From positions 48,166-112,165 of the forward strand of contig CALWLL010000052.1 in assembly GCA_944381555.1 (NCBI GenBank): 64,000 nucleotides of DNA, read 5' to 3'. The DNA is from an uncultured Agathobacter sp. (lineage in GTDB: Bacteria > Bacillota > Clostridia > Lachnospirales > Lachnospiraceae). Each line of letters starts with the position of its first letter. Position 1 is the first letter of the stretch. The notes below the pieces were generated by a model. The model did no database searches and was not told the DNA's origin. It saw only the letters and a program-made list of their open reading frames with translations. Both the position numbers and the translations under genes were made by a program. Positions 18,124 through 28,081 of the stretch are shown piece after piece.

Positions 18124-19833
18124 CTATTCCCTTAAAACCTGAAATGCCTGATACACGTCTAGCTTACCATATCCCCACTCCGGATTCGGATAAACCAGAT
18201 TGGAATCCCGTTTGCAGCCTCTTATAAGCAGATTTTTTACCTCTGATGAATTCATGGTAGACGCATTTCCTCTTAGTATTCCCCATTCTAACACCTGTGC
18301 CGCTACTCCTGCCGTGATTGCTGCCGCTGCGCTGGTTCCTGTGTAGGTGATATAATTATTTCTAAGCCCTGCTCCCGATACATTCACGGAAGGCGCACAA
18401 AAATCCGGTTTCACACGTCCTATTGGGTCAAATCCCCGTCCCGATTCTAAATATCTGGCACCTGTTAATCCGTCATATCCGCCTACTGTAATTGGAATAT
18501 TTGCTGCGGAGGGCGTCGTAATGGTTGTATCCGGCTCCGGCTGTATGAAGGAAGTGCGCGACATAATTGGCAGCCATACATGAAAAGCACCTGTAATAGC
18601 ATTTACCGGATACACCAACAGCGTCCATATTCCGGCTGCGGGCCGGGAAAAACGGAAGAATACCAGTAAATCCCTGCGGCCTCTGCCTGCAATTCCATAG
18701 TCTATTACCACTGTGGTGTTCTCAAATATAAAGTTGGTGGTCTGCGTATCCTCCGATATTGGAAATCCATACTGACTCTGCTGCCCTGTCGGTGACTGCA
18801 TCACAACCCTTACCTGTTCCGGCGCATAAGACCACAACTCCATGCAAAAACCATCTACTCCTTCTTCTATATTGATTTCGGCTTTTACCGGATTTAGAAC
18901 ACTTTTTGCCTCTCCATAAAAATGATGCTGTGCCGCAGCCTCATTCCCTGCTGCCACAACAACTACTCTGCCTGTATAGCCCCCAACAGTATCCATGTAT
19001 GCTGACAACGGATCTGAACCTACATGACTGCCGAAGTTGCTCCCAAGACCAATTAATATTACAATGGGTTTTTCCTCTCTTATTGCGATTGATTCCAGAT
19101 AAGCAATTCCTGCCATAATATCATTTTCCTGATATAACGGTTCATTTTGGGGCAAATAGAAGAACTCTCTTAGGTTTTGCTTTGCTTCCTTTAGTTTCAC
19201 AACTACAAGCTCACTCATCGGTGCAGCACCGGTAAAATCATTTTCCCTATCCGTGCTTCCTGCTGCTACGCTGGCAAGAAATGTACCATGTCCGTTTTCA
19301 TCCAAGACAGGTACTACCTGCCTTGGATTTTCAGATGTAAGCGCCTGATTGATTTGCTCTCTTGTATATTCTGCCCCATACAGGAAGCCCTGGGGCGGCG
19401 AAGCAGCGGCGATATTTGCAGAATCCTCTGTCATATCCCGTCCAGATACTGCCGTCTGATCCCATATAGAAAGAATCCGCGTGTACCCTCCACCGTCCTG
19501 AAAAAGCGGATTTGTGTAATCAATCCCGGTATCAATAACTCCTACCAGCACACCTTCTCCTTTTAATGCTAACCCAGGCTGGTTTTGCAGGGATAAAACA
19601 CCGCTGACATCCAAACTTGTACTATCCATTAAAAAGAAGCATTTCGGAATATAGCTATGGGAATAATACCCAATAGACAAGGGCGGTAACTTCATTCTGT
19701 CATAGTAAACTACGGAATAATCTTCATTGATCGTTTGGATTGCTAAAGGGTCTAACCGCAGATTTCTTAACTCATCTCTTGTTACAATAAAATCATAGGT
19801 ATCGTTAGATTGAATAATATCAGAAACAGACAT
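18124..19833 (-). CDS. Subtilisin-like (S8) serine protease, CspBA-like
   Basis: A 569-aa S8 peptidase with an intact triad: Asp in GVIDTGIDY, His in NGHGTFLASVAAG, Ser in YTGTSAAAAITAGVAA. No signal peptide is seen. A long insertion between His and Ser (about 200 residues, with a jelly-roll-like part) matches the clostridial Csp/CspBA-type proteases. In Clostridium perfringens and C. difficile, Csp proteins activate the cortex hydrolase SleC during germination; no sleC is nearby, so that role is only suggested. The start at 19833 follows GGAG. Confidence 0.88.
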   Translation of the reverse strand: MSVSDIIQSNDTYDFIVTRDELRNLRLDPLAIQTINEDYSVVYYDRMKLPPLSIGYYSHSYIPKCFFLMDSTSLDVSGVLSLQNQPGLALKGEGVLVGVIDTGIDYTNPLFQDGGGYTRILSIWDQTAVSGRDMTEDSANIAAASPPQGFLYGAEYTREQINQALTSENPRQVVPVLDENGHGTFLASVAAGSTDRENDFTGAAPMSELVVVKLKEAKQNLREFFYLPQNEPLYQENDIMAGIAYLESIAIREEKPIVILIGLGSNFGSHVGSDPLSAYMDTVGGYTGRVVVVAAGNEAAAQHHFYGEAKSVLNPVKAEINIEEGVDGFCMELWSYAPEQVRVVMQSPTGQQSQYGFPISEDTQTTNFIFENTTVVIDYGIAGRGRRDLLVFFRFSRPAAGIWTLLVYPVNAITGAFHVWLPIMSRTSFIQPEPDTTITTPSAANIPITVGGYDGLTGARYLESGRGFDPIGRVKPDFCAPSVNVSGAGLRNNYITYTGTSAAAAITAGVAAQVLEWGILRGNASTMNSSEVKNLLIRGCKRDSNLVYPNPEWGYGKLDVYQAFQVLRE

Positions 19834-19948
19834 AAAAATACTCCAGCACACACTTGGTTTAGTATATGCCGGAGATTTTATATTGCTATTTCTATTTCAG
19901 ATATTTAATATCCTCACACTTATCCATAATACAAAAGCACCCTTAAAG

Positions 19949-22342
19949 CTATACCGGACTTCTGCTGTGGTGACAGGTAAAATAGATTACCTGATATTCT
20001 TCTGCAACAGACAGCAACAGCCGGTTTCCACATTCTACTTTTTCCTGATCCAGATTCACAAACGGGTCATCTAAAATTAAGAATGGTTTTTCTTCCTTGT
20101 ACATAGCGTCTACCAAAGCCAGCCTCATGCAGATACCTGTCAAATCCTGATAACCCGCAGAAAGCCATTTTGTATCACGCAGCTCGCCATACTCGCGAAC
20201 CTTGAGGTTGATATTTGCATCTATCATCCATTCTCCTCTGCCATCTCCCGTAAGCATCTGATAGTACTTAGAAAAGCCTTTTGTAATTGGCTCCATGTAG
20301 CGGGCTGTCAGTTGTTCCTTGGCTTTCTGAAGAAAGCTATGCGCAGCACTCACCAGATTATATGTACGAAGATCATCCTCCTGAAGATTTCGCTGCCGCA
20401 AAAGTTCTGCGGCTTTTTCATCCCGCAGGTCTAATTGTTCTTTCAGTTCTTCTGCCTGCTTACTGTATTGTGCCCGTGCAGTTTTCAGTTCATCAAGACT
20501 TCTGTCAGCCTCTTCGATCATATGATTTAGCTCCGTTACTGTATATGGGCAGCGCATTTCTCTGCTCCAGAAGGATTTATCCTGACGCTTCTGAAAGTTT
20601 TCCTTCTTGTTGAGGCTGTCCTGATATGCATTGGCTGCCATCTTGTATTCGGTTGCCTTATTCTGCAAAGTGTTCAAACCTGCTGTTAAATCATCTCCCA
20701 GTACAAATCCATATTCCTCAGCAAAGGTCATGATTTCTGTACGAAGGCGCTCACTGCTTTCTTCTTCCTGTATAAGCACATTCTGTCTGGCTTTTAGACG
20801 CTCATACTCACGAATCTGGCTCTTTAGTTCGTAAAGACGTGACGGATACTCTTTTACATCACAATATATGCGATAATTTCCAAGAAACTCCCGAATTGCA
20901 GCATTTACTGTCCGGATGTTTTCTTTCATTGCCGCAATGGTATCTGACAGCAAATGATGCTGCTCTTCTAATTCACGATGTTCTGCTTCCGCTGCATCTA
21001 TCCATGCTTTTTTTGATTTTTGGGTTTTATAGCGAAGGAAGATTCCAATGCCGCACAGTACCAGCCCTAATCCAACCGCAATCACCACCGCGCCTGTAAG
21101 AATCACAGCATTACTATTTTCCAGCAGCTTAAAATAAAACGCTGCATATGCTGCAATTCCCATCAGGAGCATTCCAATACCAATATAGATAAACAGCTTA
21201 TAGCCGCTGCCAAAACGAGGAATCTCTGCTTCCCGTTCCAAGTCCACCTCATACATGGACACCGTTGCTTCCTGTCTTGCAATTTCTTCCTTCTGCTTAT
21301 CCACCTCGGACAACATCTGAATTGCTGCGTCAATACGTTCATCTGTCGGCTTTTCCATTGCAAACATATCCCTCAGCTTGTTCCATGTATCCTTTTCTGC
21401 CGGAGTAAATGCTTGATTGCGTACGGCCGCTTTCGCCTCTTCCATAAGGCGTACATTCTTCATCTGAACCTCAAATTCCTTTTGTGTTGGAATGCCCGAT
21501 GGAAAAACACTCTGGAAAACAGCCATTTTCTTTTCTCTGTCTGCCACCTCTTCACATAAAGCGTCATACTGCGCATACAGCTCTTTACGACGCGCGTCTT
21601 CACTTGCAATTACAAGAGCCGCTGCGTAATCCTTTCGGATATTCTGCATTTCATCGATCCGTTCCTGCACTTTCGATTCCATGACTTCTACGCCGTTTAA
21701 GCCTTCCTGCGCTGCCTCAAGAGCGTGAATTTCCTGCTCAAGCTGTGTAATCAGCCCTTTACGTCTTTTTATGCTTCCCGTAACACGGTCCGGCGTAAGC
21801 TGGAGCAGCAATGCTTTCATACGACTGCTGGCAGCCTCAAAATTATTGATATCATCCGTATTTTCTGCCAGGTTGCCAAGTTTTGCATTGATACTGTCCG
21901 ACGCCGCGCTTGCACAATCATTCTGTGCGATATAAATGCTTCTCTTAAAAGATGCGCTGTCTAATTCAAACAATTCTACACCAATGTTTTCCGAATAATC
22001 CTGACTTTCTAAATTAGTAGCCAGATCATACAGATGAAACTCATCACTCTTCTCTGTCCGTCCAAAACTACGGCTGATACGGTATCTCTTTCCATTTATT
22101 TCAAAATCTAATTCTCCTCCGAAGGAGCCGCCCTGCCAGGGGCGGTAAATATTACGCTCTTTGTCAAAGGCTTTCGGCTCTTTCTTTGCATCCAAACCGT
22201 AAAACATAGCTTTCAAAAAAGCCGCTAAGGTACTCTTTCCCCATGCGTTTGACTCATTAATCACATTAATTCCGTCCGAAAATTCTACAGAAAGGTCCGA
22301 TAACTTACCAAAATTTTCAATATGACACGCTAACAATTTCAT
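19949..22342 (-). CDS. AAA/SMC-like ATPase, YhaN/SbcC-type, with central membrane segment
   Basis: A 797-aa Rad50/SbcC-type ATPase. It has an N-terminal Walker A (NAWGKSTLAAFL), long coiled coils, and a C-terminal Walker B (FLILDDPFVNLD). Two hydrophobic helices in the middle (about residues 375-430) suggest a membrane anchor, as in YhaN-type proteins. Its start overlaps the stop of the upstream nuclease gene by four bases (ATGA), so the two are co-translated and probably form an SbcCD-like nuclease complex acting on DNA ends or hairpins. Confidence 0.85.
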   Translation of the reverse strand: MKLLACHIENFGKLSDLSVEFSDGINVINESNAWGKSTLAAFLKAMFYGLDAKKEPKAFDKERNIYRPWQGGSFGGELDFEINGKRYRISRSFGRTEKSDEFHLYDLATNLESQDYSENIGVELFELDSASFKRSIYIAQNDCASAASDSINAKLGNLAENTDDINNFEAASSRMKALLLQLTPDRVTGSIKRRKGLITQLEQEIHALEAAQEGLNGVEVMESKVQERIDEMQNIRKDYAAALVIASEDARRKELYAQYDALCEEVADREKKMAVFQSVFPSGIPTQKEFEVQMKNVRLMEEAKAAVRNQAFTPAEKDTWNKLRDMFAMEKPTDERIDAAIQMLSEVDKQKEEIARQEATVSMYEVDLEREAEIPRFGSGYKLFIYIGIGMLLMGIAAYAAFYFKLLENSNAVILTGAVVIAVGLGLVLCGIGIFLRYKTQKSKKAWIDAAEAEHRELEEQHHLLSDTIAAMKENIRTVNAAIREFLGNYRIYCDVKEYPSRLYELKSQIREYERLKARQNVLIQEEESSERLRTEIMTFAEEYGFVLGDDLTAGLNTLQNKATEYKMAANAYQDSLNKKENFQKRQDKSFWSREMRCPYTVTELNHMIEEADRSLDELKTARAQYSKQAEELKEQLDLRDEKAAELLRQRNLQEDDLRTYNLVSAAHSFLQKAKEQLTARYMEPITKGFSKYYQMLTGDGRGEWMIDANINLKVREYGELRDTKWLSAGYQDLTGICMRLALVDAMYKEEKPFLILDDPFVNLDQEKVECGNRLLLSVAEEYQVIYFTCHHSRSPV

Positions 22343-23433
22343 AAGCTGATCTCCTCTCCCTGTAAAGCCTGGATTCCCGTGCGGATAACCAGAGATTTTT
22401 CCTCCTCCGAAAGGTCTGACGCATAAACCAGACGAATAAATTCACCCTTTAAAGATATGTCGTTGGCATAATCTTCATAATTTACCATAAGTTTTGTTTG
22501 ATTCTCCACTTTGATAAAATAGAAATATTCTGCAAACTGCTCTTCTAAAAATTCTGTGTTTAACTCGCATTCAACATCCACTTTACCTTGCAGCAGAAAC
22601 TTTACCAGACTTTTGGATGAAACTCCCGCTCCGGCAATCGCCGCCTCCATTCGTTCTGCTCCCTCCTGTGTTGTATGAATACCTGTCAAATCCACCGGAA
22701 TAGTATACAAGGTGCGTGCCGCAATGGAAACAAACTCTGTCGTTGCAGTCCGTGTCTTCGGATCAATATCAAGCACTACAAAGCCTTTGGGACCGCATTC
22801 ATCAAAGCCGCGTCCCTCCAGACAGCCGGAATAGCAATACACGCCTCTGTTATCTAATTGCTCCATCTGGAAGGTGTGTATGTGTCCTAATGCAAGATAA
22901 TCAATGTTTTTATTTTTTAAATCATCCAGACTGATAACCTCTGCATTGTCCTTGCTCTTGTACCCGGCTAACTGTCCATGCATGGTTACGATATTAAACT
23001 TCTCATGGTCAAGCACCAGGGAATTGTATGCCGTAAGTGCATTCTCCGCATCCAGTTCTATTCCTGTGACTGTAATCTTTTCGTAGCTGTAAGTTACCCA
23101 TTTATTTGTAAAAAGGCACAGGTTGTCCGGTATTTCCTCCAGTTTGCATAAAAAGTTGTCTGTATCATGATTTCCTCTTAAATATAAAAAATCGATATCC
23201 GGGTTTTTCCAAATAATATCCCGGACTGCATTGCGTACATTTACAGATACATTTCTGGTATCAAACATATCTCCCGCAATCAGAATTGCAGTCACATTGT
23301 TTTTTTGGGCGTATTCCACCATTTTGCTAAATGTACGCAAAATTTCTGCTTTGCGCTCTCTTGCCTGATCTTTTGACAGGTTTGCTGTCATCTTTGAGTC
23401 TAAATGTAAATCCGCACAATGTATCATTCTCAT
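22339..23433 (-). CDS. SbcD/YhaO-like metallophosphoesterase (DNA repair nuclease)
   Basis: A 364-aa calcineurin-type phosphoesterase with the Mre11/SbcD motif set: HCADLHLDS, AGDMFD, LRGNHD, MHGQ and LGHIH. It would be the nuclease partner of the ATPase encoded directly downstream with a four-base overlap. About 40 bases separate it from clpX upstream. Confidence 0.9.
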   Translation of the reverse strand: MRMIHCADLHLDSKMTANLSKDQARERKAEILRTFSKMVEYAQKNNVTAILIAGDMFDTRNVSVNVRNAVRDIIWKNPDIDFLYLRGNHDTDNFLCKLEEIPDNLCLFTNKWVTYSYEKITVTGIELDAENALTAYNSLVLDHEKFNIVTMHGQLAGYKSKDNAEVISLDDLKNKNIDYLALGHIHTFQMEQLDNRGVYCYSGCLEGRGFDECGPKGFVVLDIDPKTRTATTEFVSIAARTLYTIPVDLTGIHTTQEGAERMEAAIAGAGVSSKSLVKFLLQGKVDVECELNTEFLEEQFAEYFYFIKVENQTKLMVNYEDYANDISLKGEFIRLVYASDLSEEEKSLVIRTGIQALQGEEISL

Positions 23434-23473
23434 AGTATCTTACGCCCCCAAATTTATATTATTAATTCAAGAT

Positions 23474-24970
23474 TTAACTTTGAACACTTCTGTCTTCTAT
23501 CTCCGGACATCCTCTCATCTGAATAAGCGGACCTCCTTTTTTCTCAATGTAGTCCTTTGTGATGGTTACCATACCGATATTTTCATCCTTTGGAATCTCG
23601 TACATGATATCCAGCATAAATTCCTCGATAATAGCACGAAGCGCCCGTGCGCCTACTTTTTTCTCTTTTGCACGCTTTGCAATAGTATGAAGCGCTTCTT
23701 CCTCAAAATCAAGCTTTACTTCATCCATAAGAAGCAGCTTCTGGTACTGCTTGATAATTGCATTTTTCGGCTCTGTCAAAATAGATACCAGCATATCTTC
23801 TGTCAGTGCTTCTAAAGTGAAAATCATCGGAAGGCGTCCGATAAATTCCGGAATCATACCAAATTTACGAATATCTTCTACCGTTACCTGGCTAAGAAGG
23901 TTTTCCTCATTGTCATATTTGTCCTTAAGGTCTGCCTTAAAACCAATGGAAGCGGCTTTATTCAGTCGTTCTTTGATAATATCCTCCAATCCCGGAAATG
24001 CCCCGCCGCAGATAAACAGGATATTCTTGGTATTTACCATCGTCATCGGTACCATAGCATTCTTGCTGCTCGCCCCAACCGGCACTTCAATTTCAGCCCC
24101 CTCTAAGAGCTTTAACATGCCCTGCTGGACAGATTCTCCGCTCACATCCCGCTGATTGGCATTTTTCTTTTTTGCAATCTTGTCAATTTCGTCAATAAAG
24201 ATAATTCCATGTTCTGCGCGTTCTACATCATTGTCAGCAGCCGCAAGCAGTTTACTTACCACGCTTTCAATATCATCACCGATATAACCTGCTTCTGTAA
24301 GCGTTGTGGCATCCGTAATGGCAAGCGGTACATCCAGAAGCTTTGCCAGAGTCTTAACCAGATATGTCTTCCCGGAGCCTGTTGGCCCAATCATAAGCAT
24401 ATTCGTTTTTTCAATTTCCACACCGTCATCCTCAACCTTAGACATGACGCGTTTATAGTGGTTATAAACAGCCACAGACATTACCTTCTTCGCATGGTCC
24501 TGTCCCACTACATATTCATCTAACATTGCTTTAATCTTATGCGGAGCCGGAATAGAGTTAATATCAAGGGCAGGTCTTGGCTTCTTTTCTTTGTTTTTTT
24601 GTTTCTTTAAACGCTGGCTGTTTGGAATTCCGCCTGTCATTCCATCCGTATTTGCGTTAGCGCCTGACATTCCCCCAAGCAGACCTGTCAGCTCCGACAA
24701 ATCAATCATGCTGATGTTCGGCATCTTTCCGCCGCTCATCATATCATTCATATTCATATTGTTCATAGAGTCAAAGGTTCTCTGCATACAGTCATTGCAG
24801 ATTTTGATGCCGCCCTGAATACGGATCATCTTACCCGCAATATGCTCCGGCCGACGGCAGATATAACAGATATCTTCATATTCATTGCTGTCTTGATTAT
24901 CGTTATTATCTATGTTTTTATTCTGCTCCAGTTCTTCTGGAGCTGTCAGTTTTTCTTTTTCGTCTATCAT
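23474..24970 (-). CDS. clpX: ClpX-type AAA+ unfoldase with enlarged linker
   Basis: A 498-aa ClpX, longer than the usual 410-430 aa. It has an N-terminal zinc finger with two CxxC pairs (CYIC, CNDC), Walker A GPTGSGKT, Walker B IIFIDEIDKI, sensor regions, and an IGF tripeptide (AASIGFKAD) that in ClpX docks to ClpP. The extra length is a Met/Asn/Gly-rich linker between zinc finger and AAA module (residues about 65-130). No clpP or lon is adjacent, so this may be a second clpX copy. GAGAGGTG precedes the ATG. Confidence 0.88.
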   Translation of the reverse strand: MIDEKEKLTAPEELEQNKNIDNNDNQDSNEYEDICYICRRPEHIAGKMIRIQGGIKICNDCMQRTFDSMNNMNMNDMMSGGKMPNISMIDLSELTGLLGGMSGANANTDGMTGGIPNSQRLKKQKNKEKKPRPALDINSIPAPHKIKAMLDEYVVGQDHAKKVMSVAVYNHYKRVMSKVEDDGVEIEKTNMLMIGPTGSGKTYLVKTLAKLLDVPLAITDATTLTEAGYIGDDIESVVSKLLAAADNDVERAEHGIIFIDEIDKIAKKKNANQRDVSGESVQQGMLKLLEGAEIEVPVGASSKNAMVPMTMVNTKNILFICGGAFPGLEDIIKERLNKAASIGFKADLKDKYDNEENLLSQVTVEDIRKFGMIPEFIGRLPMIFTLEALTEDMLVSILTEPKNAIIKQYQKLLLMDEVKLDFEEEALHTIAKRAKEKKVGARALRAIIEEFMLDIMYEIPKDENIGMVTITKDYIEKKGGPLIQMRGCPEIEDRSVQS

Positions 24971-25017
24971 ATTTCTTACACCTCTCTAAAAGCCTATACG
25001 AATGTATTATACACGAA

Positions 25018-25043
25018 AAGAAACCCTATTTCTAGGGTTTCTT
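25018..25043 (-). terminator. Terminator after the GH27 gene
   Basis: Perfect 11-bp inverted repeat (25018-25028 with 25033-25043), loop of four. The minus strand continues TTTCTTTTCG. It separates the glycoside hydrolase unit from clpX. Confidence 0.8.
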
Positions 25044-25065
25044 AGGAGAGAGTATAAAAAAGAAA

Positions 25066-26382
25066 TTAAAAGCGGTAAAATAGCCCTGCACCATGCGGTG
25101 AAAGCTCGCTTTTTACGGATTTTACATTGGATTTACAGGATTTTTTTGACCAGATTTCTGTCATATTCTTACAATCTGACGGAAAAATACCCTCTTTATA
25201 CATAGAGGCGCATTCTTCCATTGTTACCTCGACCACCTGTGATTTTTCGGTCAAATTAAACAGCGCCACATAACTTTCCTGTGTATTCGGATTCACAGAA
25301 CACCATACACATTTGTCTTTATCCCTAAATACTTGTCTGGAAATAAAATCTCCATTTAACAAATTCAGCAATTCCTTGTTTGTCAAAAGGGAAAGCGTCC
25401 AATCATCTAAAAGCGTCATTTCTGCTCCCAGCATAAGCGGAGAGCCAAAGATGCACCATAAGGTCATCATGGTCTTTTGTTCCTCTTTGGTAAATAAACA
25501 ATCTCTGTCTGCACCAAAATGCTTTCCTACCCTGCCAAGAGGAAGCATATCGCAATCTGGATAGCAGCCGCAGGATACATGATTCTGCCATTTCTCACAA
25601 CGGTCGAACATATAGCTTAAGGTATCCCAGTTATCCCAAAAATCATCTGTAATACGCCACATATTCGCATATTTTTCATAATGCCATGCTTCTTCTATGA
25701 GCGCCGGTCCCGGAGACAGACTAAGCACGATAGGTCTTTTGCACTTTTCGATTGCCCTGTGAAGCATTTCTATTTCATGACGTGCAGAATATGGACGTTC
25801 CTTATAAATATTCGTATTGCAGATATCGTCGCATTTGATATAATCCACACCCCATGACGCATAAAGTTCCAGCAGCGAATCATAATACTTCTGCCCTGCT
25901 TCTGTATTCCTTACGCCATACATATCCGGATTCCAGCCGCAGATAGAAGACGGGTCTGCCACCATATCTGCCGTAATATCACTTCCTAAAACCGGCAGAT
26001 GTCTCTCCGCCGCACTTCTTGGGATTCCTCTCATAATGTGTATACCAAATTTTAGTCCCATATCATGGATTTTGTCTGCCAACGGCTTAAATCCTGCGCC
26101 ATTTACGGATGACGGAAACTTATCCGGACATGGAAGCAGACGTCCATATGCATCCATTTCATTCTTTCCGAATGGGATATACTGGAATTTATCCCGCATA
26201 CTGGCAGTATGATAGGCATACCACTGAATATCCACAACGATATATTCCCATCCGTATTCTTTTAAATTCTTTGCCATATATTCCGCATTTGCCAGCACAT
26301 CTTTCTCTGTTACATTTGTGTCATAATAATCATAGCTGTTCCATCCCATTGGAGGATGGGTTGCAAACATATTCTTATTCAT
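25066..26382 (-). CDS. Glycoside hydrolase family 27 (alpha-galactosidase or beta-L-arabinopyranosidase)
   Basis: A 438-aa cytoplasmic GH27 enzyme without signal peptide. Family marks are MGWNSYD near the start, DYIKCDDI with the nucleophile Asp, and WRITDDFWDNW with the acid/base Asp. In alpha-galactosidases two adjacent Asp residues after beta-strand 2 (as in NIDDCW) bind the sugar; here the segment reads VVDIQWY, so the second Asp is Ile. This, and its place in an arabinan locus, points to beta-L-arabinopyranoside rather than alpha-galactoside as substrate (inference). Its ATG overlaps the stop of the upstream GH43 gene by four bases. Confidence 0.85.
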   Translation of the reverse strand: MNKNMFATHPPMGWNSYDYYDTNVTEKDVLANAEYMAKNLKEYGWEYIVVDIQWYAYHTASMRDKFQYIPFGKNEMDAYGRLLPCPDKFPSSVNGAGFKPLADKIHDMGLKFGIHIMRGIPRSAAERHLPVLGSDITADMVADPSSICGWNPDMYGVRNTEAGQKYYDSLLELYASWGVDYIKCDDICNTNIYKERPYSARHEIEMLHRAIEKCKRPIVLSLSPGPALIEEAWHYEKYANMWRITDDFWDNWDTLSYMFDRCEKWQNHVSCGCYPDCDMLPLGRVGKHFGADRDCLFTKEEQKTMMTLWCIFGSPLMLGAEMTLLDDWTLSLLTNKELLNLLNGDFISRQVFRDKDKCVWCSVNPNTQESYVALFNLTEKSQVVEVTMEECASMYKEGIFPSDCKNMTEIWSKKSCKSNVKSVKSELSPHGAGLFYRF

Positions 26383-27845
26383 CTGCCATCTTCTCCCTGA
26401 TATTTAACCGCCCAGATGCTCTGGTTATTCCCAACGCCGGTAATACACATGGTCGGATTGCCAACCTCATCATTCAACTGAATAATGACACCATCATAAG
26501 TAACCTCGTCTGTCGAAACAATGATCCTGCTATCGTTCTCCAGACGGTAAGTACCCATCAATTTGTTCAGCAATGCCATGTCGGTACTCTTTGGATTCTG
26601 ATTCTTATACTTTATGATTCTTCCATCTCTGGTAAACTCTACTTTTACCGGATGATGCATTTCATTCGAAATATCAAGCCCATGCTCGATCAGATAATAG
26701 GTTCCGCACACCTCGGCTTCATGATAATTCTTCGGACAAAGCATCTCGCCTTCTGTTGCAAACGGACATACGGTCAGCCATCCGTTTGCAGTTCGAAACA
26801 ACTGATGCACGCGTGGTTCATGCATTTCTGACGGAATATCAAAACGCTGATGATATACCACATACATTTTACCGTCCGCATCCTTAAACGCGGAATTGTG
26901 TCCGGGAGATTTATATCCATATTCCATACTCGGAAAATAATAATTGCCCAGCAGTTTCAGCCCATACGGCTCGTGATGGTTTACTCTTCGGAAAGTCTTT
27001 CCATACATATCTACATAAGGTCCGTCTACTTTCTTCGAACGGAATAAGCGAATCTGGTATCCGCCGTCCCTGCTTAACCAGCCAAAGGATACAAATAAAT
27101 AATAATAATCCGACACATCATCATATAAGATAAATGGTCCTTCGATGGATTTGTGTCCGCCGCCCAGCAGTTTCTTTCCAAAATATGGGTCGGTCTGGCT
27201 CTTTTTATCTTCTTTTGGATGAATCGGATATCCGGTTTTTTCATCGATTTCTAACAGAAAGATGCCTCCGGACCATGAACCATATACCATCCAGAGTCTT
27301 CCCTCTCTGTCACGGACCAGATTAGGGTCAATACAGTTTGGCCAGCTTAAATTATTGTAATTGCCATTTTTCTTTAGATAGCGGGTAATGTCAGCATCCT
27401 TGCCCAATATATCATATAGATTGGTTTTATCTGCATTATCAGCATCAAAACCAGAACTGATAATGGTATCTACATATGTATATGGTCCTTTTGCCTCGTC
27501 TGCAACTGCCATACAGATGCTCGACTTAATATAAGAGCCTGAAGTACAAAAATACATTACATATTTATTCAAATAAGCATTGAATGACACGTCCGGAGCC
27601 CAGACAGCATACTCTTTGCCATTGAACTTGCCGCAGAACTCAAATGCCTTTTTGTTCCCTTCAAACAAATTGCAAAACAATGGATTCTTTGCATCCACGC
27701 CCTCAGCAAACATATCCCAATACCGCAAATCCTTAGAGGTTGCTGCTGCCATATGTGTTCCGAAAATATAATAGCTTCCATCTTTATCCACAAACACAGC
27801 CGGATCATGTACCGGCGTCCGGCTGTGGAACCCACCTTTTTTCAT
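26379..27845 (-). CDS. GH43 endo-alpha-1,5-L-arabinanase, cytoplasmic
   Basis: A 488-aa GH43 protein. The ATG at 27845 follows AGAGG; the longer frame upstream is AT-rich leader. The GH43 residues are visible: Asp in TPVHDPAVF, Asp in CIDPNLVRD and Glu in HKSIEGPFI. The C-terminal 130 residues form the beta domain seen in two-domain arabinanases. It has no signal peptide, while its close relative at 47222-48829 is a lipoprotein, so the two would work inside and outside the cell. It is transcribed away from the ArsR-like regulator, with a candidate operator at its promoter. Confidence 0.9.
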   Translation of the reverse strand: MKKGGFHSRTPVHDPAVFVDKDGSYYIFGTHMAAATSKDLRYWDMFAEGVDAKNPLFCNLFEGNKKAFEFCGKFNGKEYAVWAPDVSFNAYLNKYVMYFCTSGSYIKSSICMAVADEAKGPYTYVDTIISSGFDADNADKTNLYDILGKDADITRYLKKNGNYNNLSWPNCIDPNLVRDREGRLWMVYGSWSGGIFLLEIDEKTGYPIHPKEDKKSQTDPYFGKKLLGGGHKSIEGPFILYDDVSDYYYLFVSFGWLSRDGGYQIRLFRSKKVDGPYVDMYGKTFRRVNHHEPYGLKLLGNYYFPSMEYGYKSPGHNSAFKDADGKMYVVYHQRFDIPSEMHEPRVHQLFRTANGWLTVCPFATEGEMLCPKNYHEAEVCGTYYLIEHGLDISNEMHHPVKVEFTRDGRIIKYKNQNPKSTDMALLNKLMGTYRLENDSRIIVSTDEVTYDGVIIQLNDEVGNPTMCITGVGNNQSIWAVKYQGEDGR

Positions 27846-27878
27846 AAGTTTGACCTCTTTATTATATGTCATATTTAT

Positions 27879-27917
27879 ATTATAATAAATTATTTTATAT
27901 TTATTTAAATTATAACT
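27879..27917 (-). promoter_or_regulatory. GH43 promoter with candidate operator
   Basis: Minus-strand TATAAT at 27884-27879. The 20-bp imperfect palindrome AGTTAT-N8-TAAATA at 27917-27898 covers the -35 position. It resembles three other 6-8-6 palindromes in the locus, with more mismatches than the rest. Confidence 0.45.
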
Positions 27918-28003
27918 ATTATTGTAGACATATGCAATATTTTTCTGCTTGAAAATATATGATTTTATCTGAGAAAAAAACAACTCTTATTCGCTTAGTT
28001 TGG

Positions 28004-28032
28004 TTGACTATCTCTAAAATATTTTTTATAAT
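28004..28032 (+). promoter_or_regulatory. Promoter of the ArsR-like regulator gene
   Basis: TTGACT at 28004-28009, 17-base spacer, TATAAT at 28027-28032. The expected transcription start falls at the operator-like palindrome just downstream. Confidence 0.75.
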
Positions 28033-28039
28033 GTTAAGT

Positions 28040-28059
28040 AGTTTAAAAAAGTATAAACT
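28040..28059 (+). promoter_or_regulatory. Candidate operator (AGTTTA-N8-TAAACT)
   Basis: A perfect 6-8-6 inverted repeat located just after the -10 element of the regulator gene, a position that would allow self-repression. Nearly the same palindrome occurs at 48918-48937 upstream of the lipoprotein GH43 gene. Confidence 0.55.
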
Positions 28060-28081
28060 AAAACCAAGGGGGTTCGACACA

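Noticed and set aside
25018-25043. Regulatory operator upstream of clpX
   Set aside because: The palindrome is followed by T residues in the direction of the GH27 gene and lies just past its stop, so a terminator is the better reading; it is also downstream of the clpX coding start on the wrong side for a -35 element.
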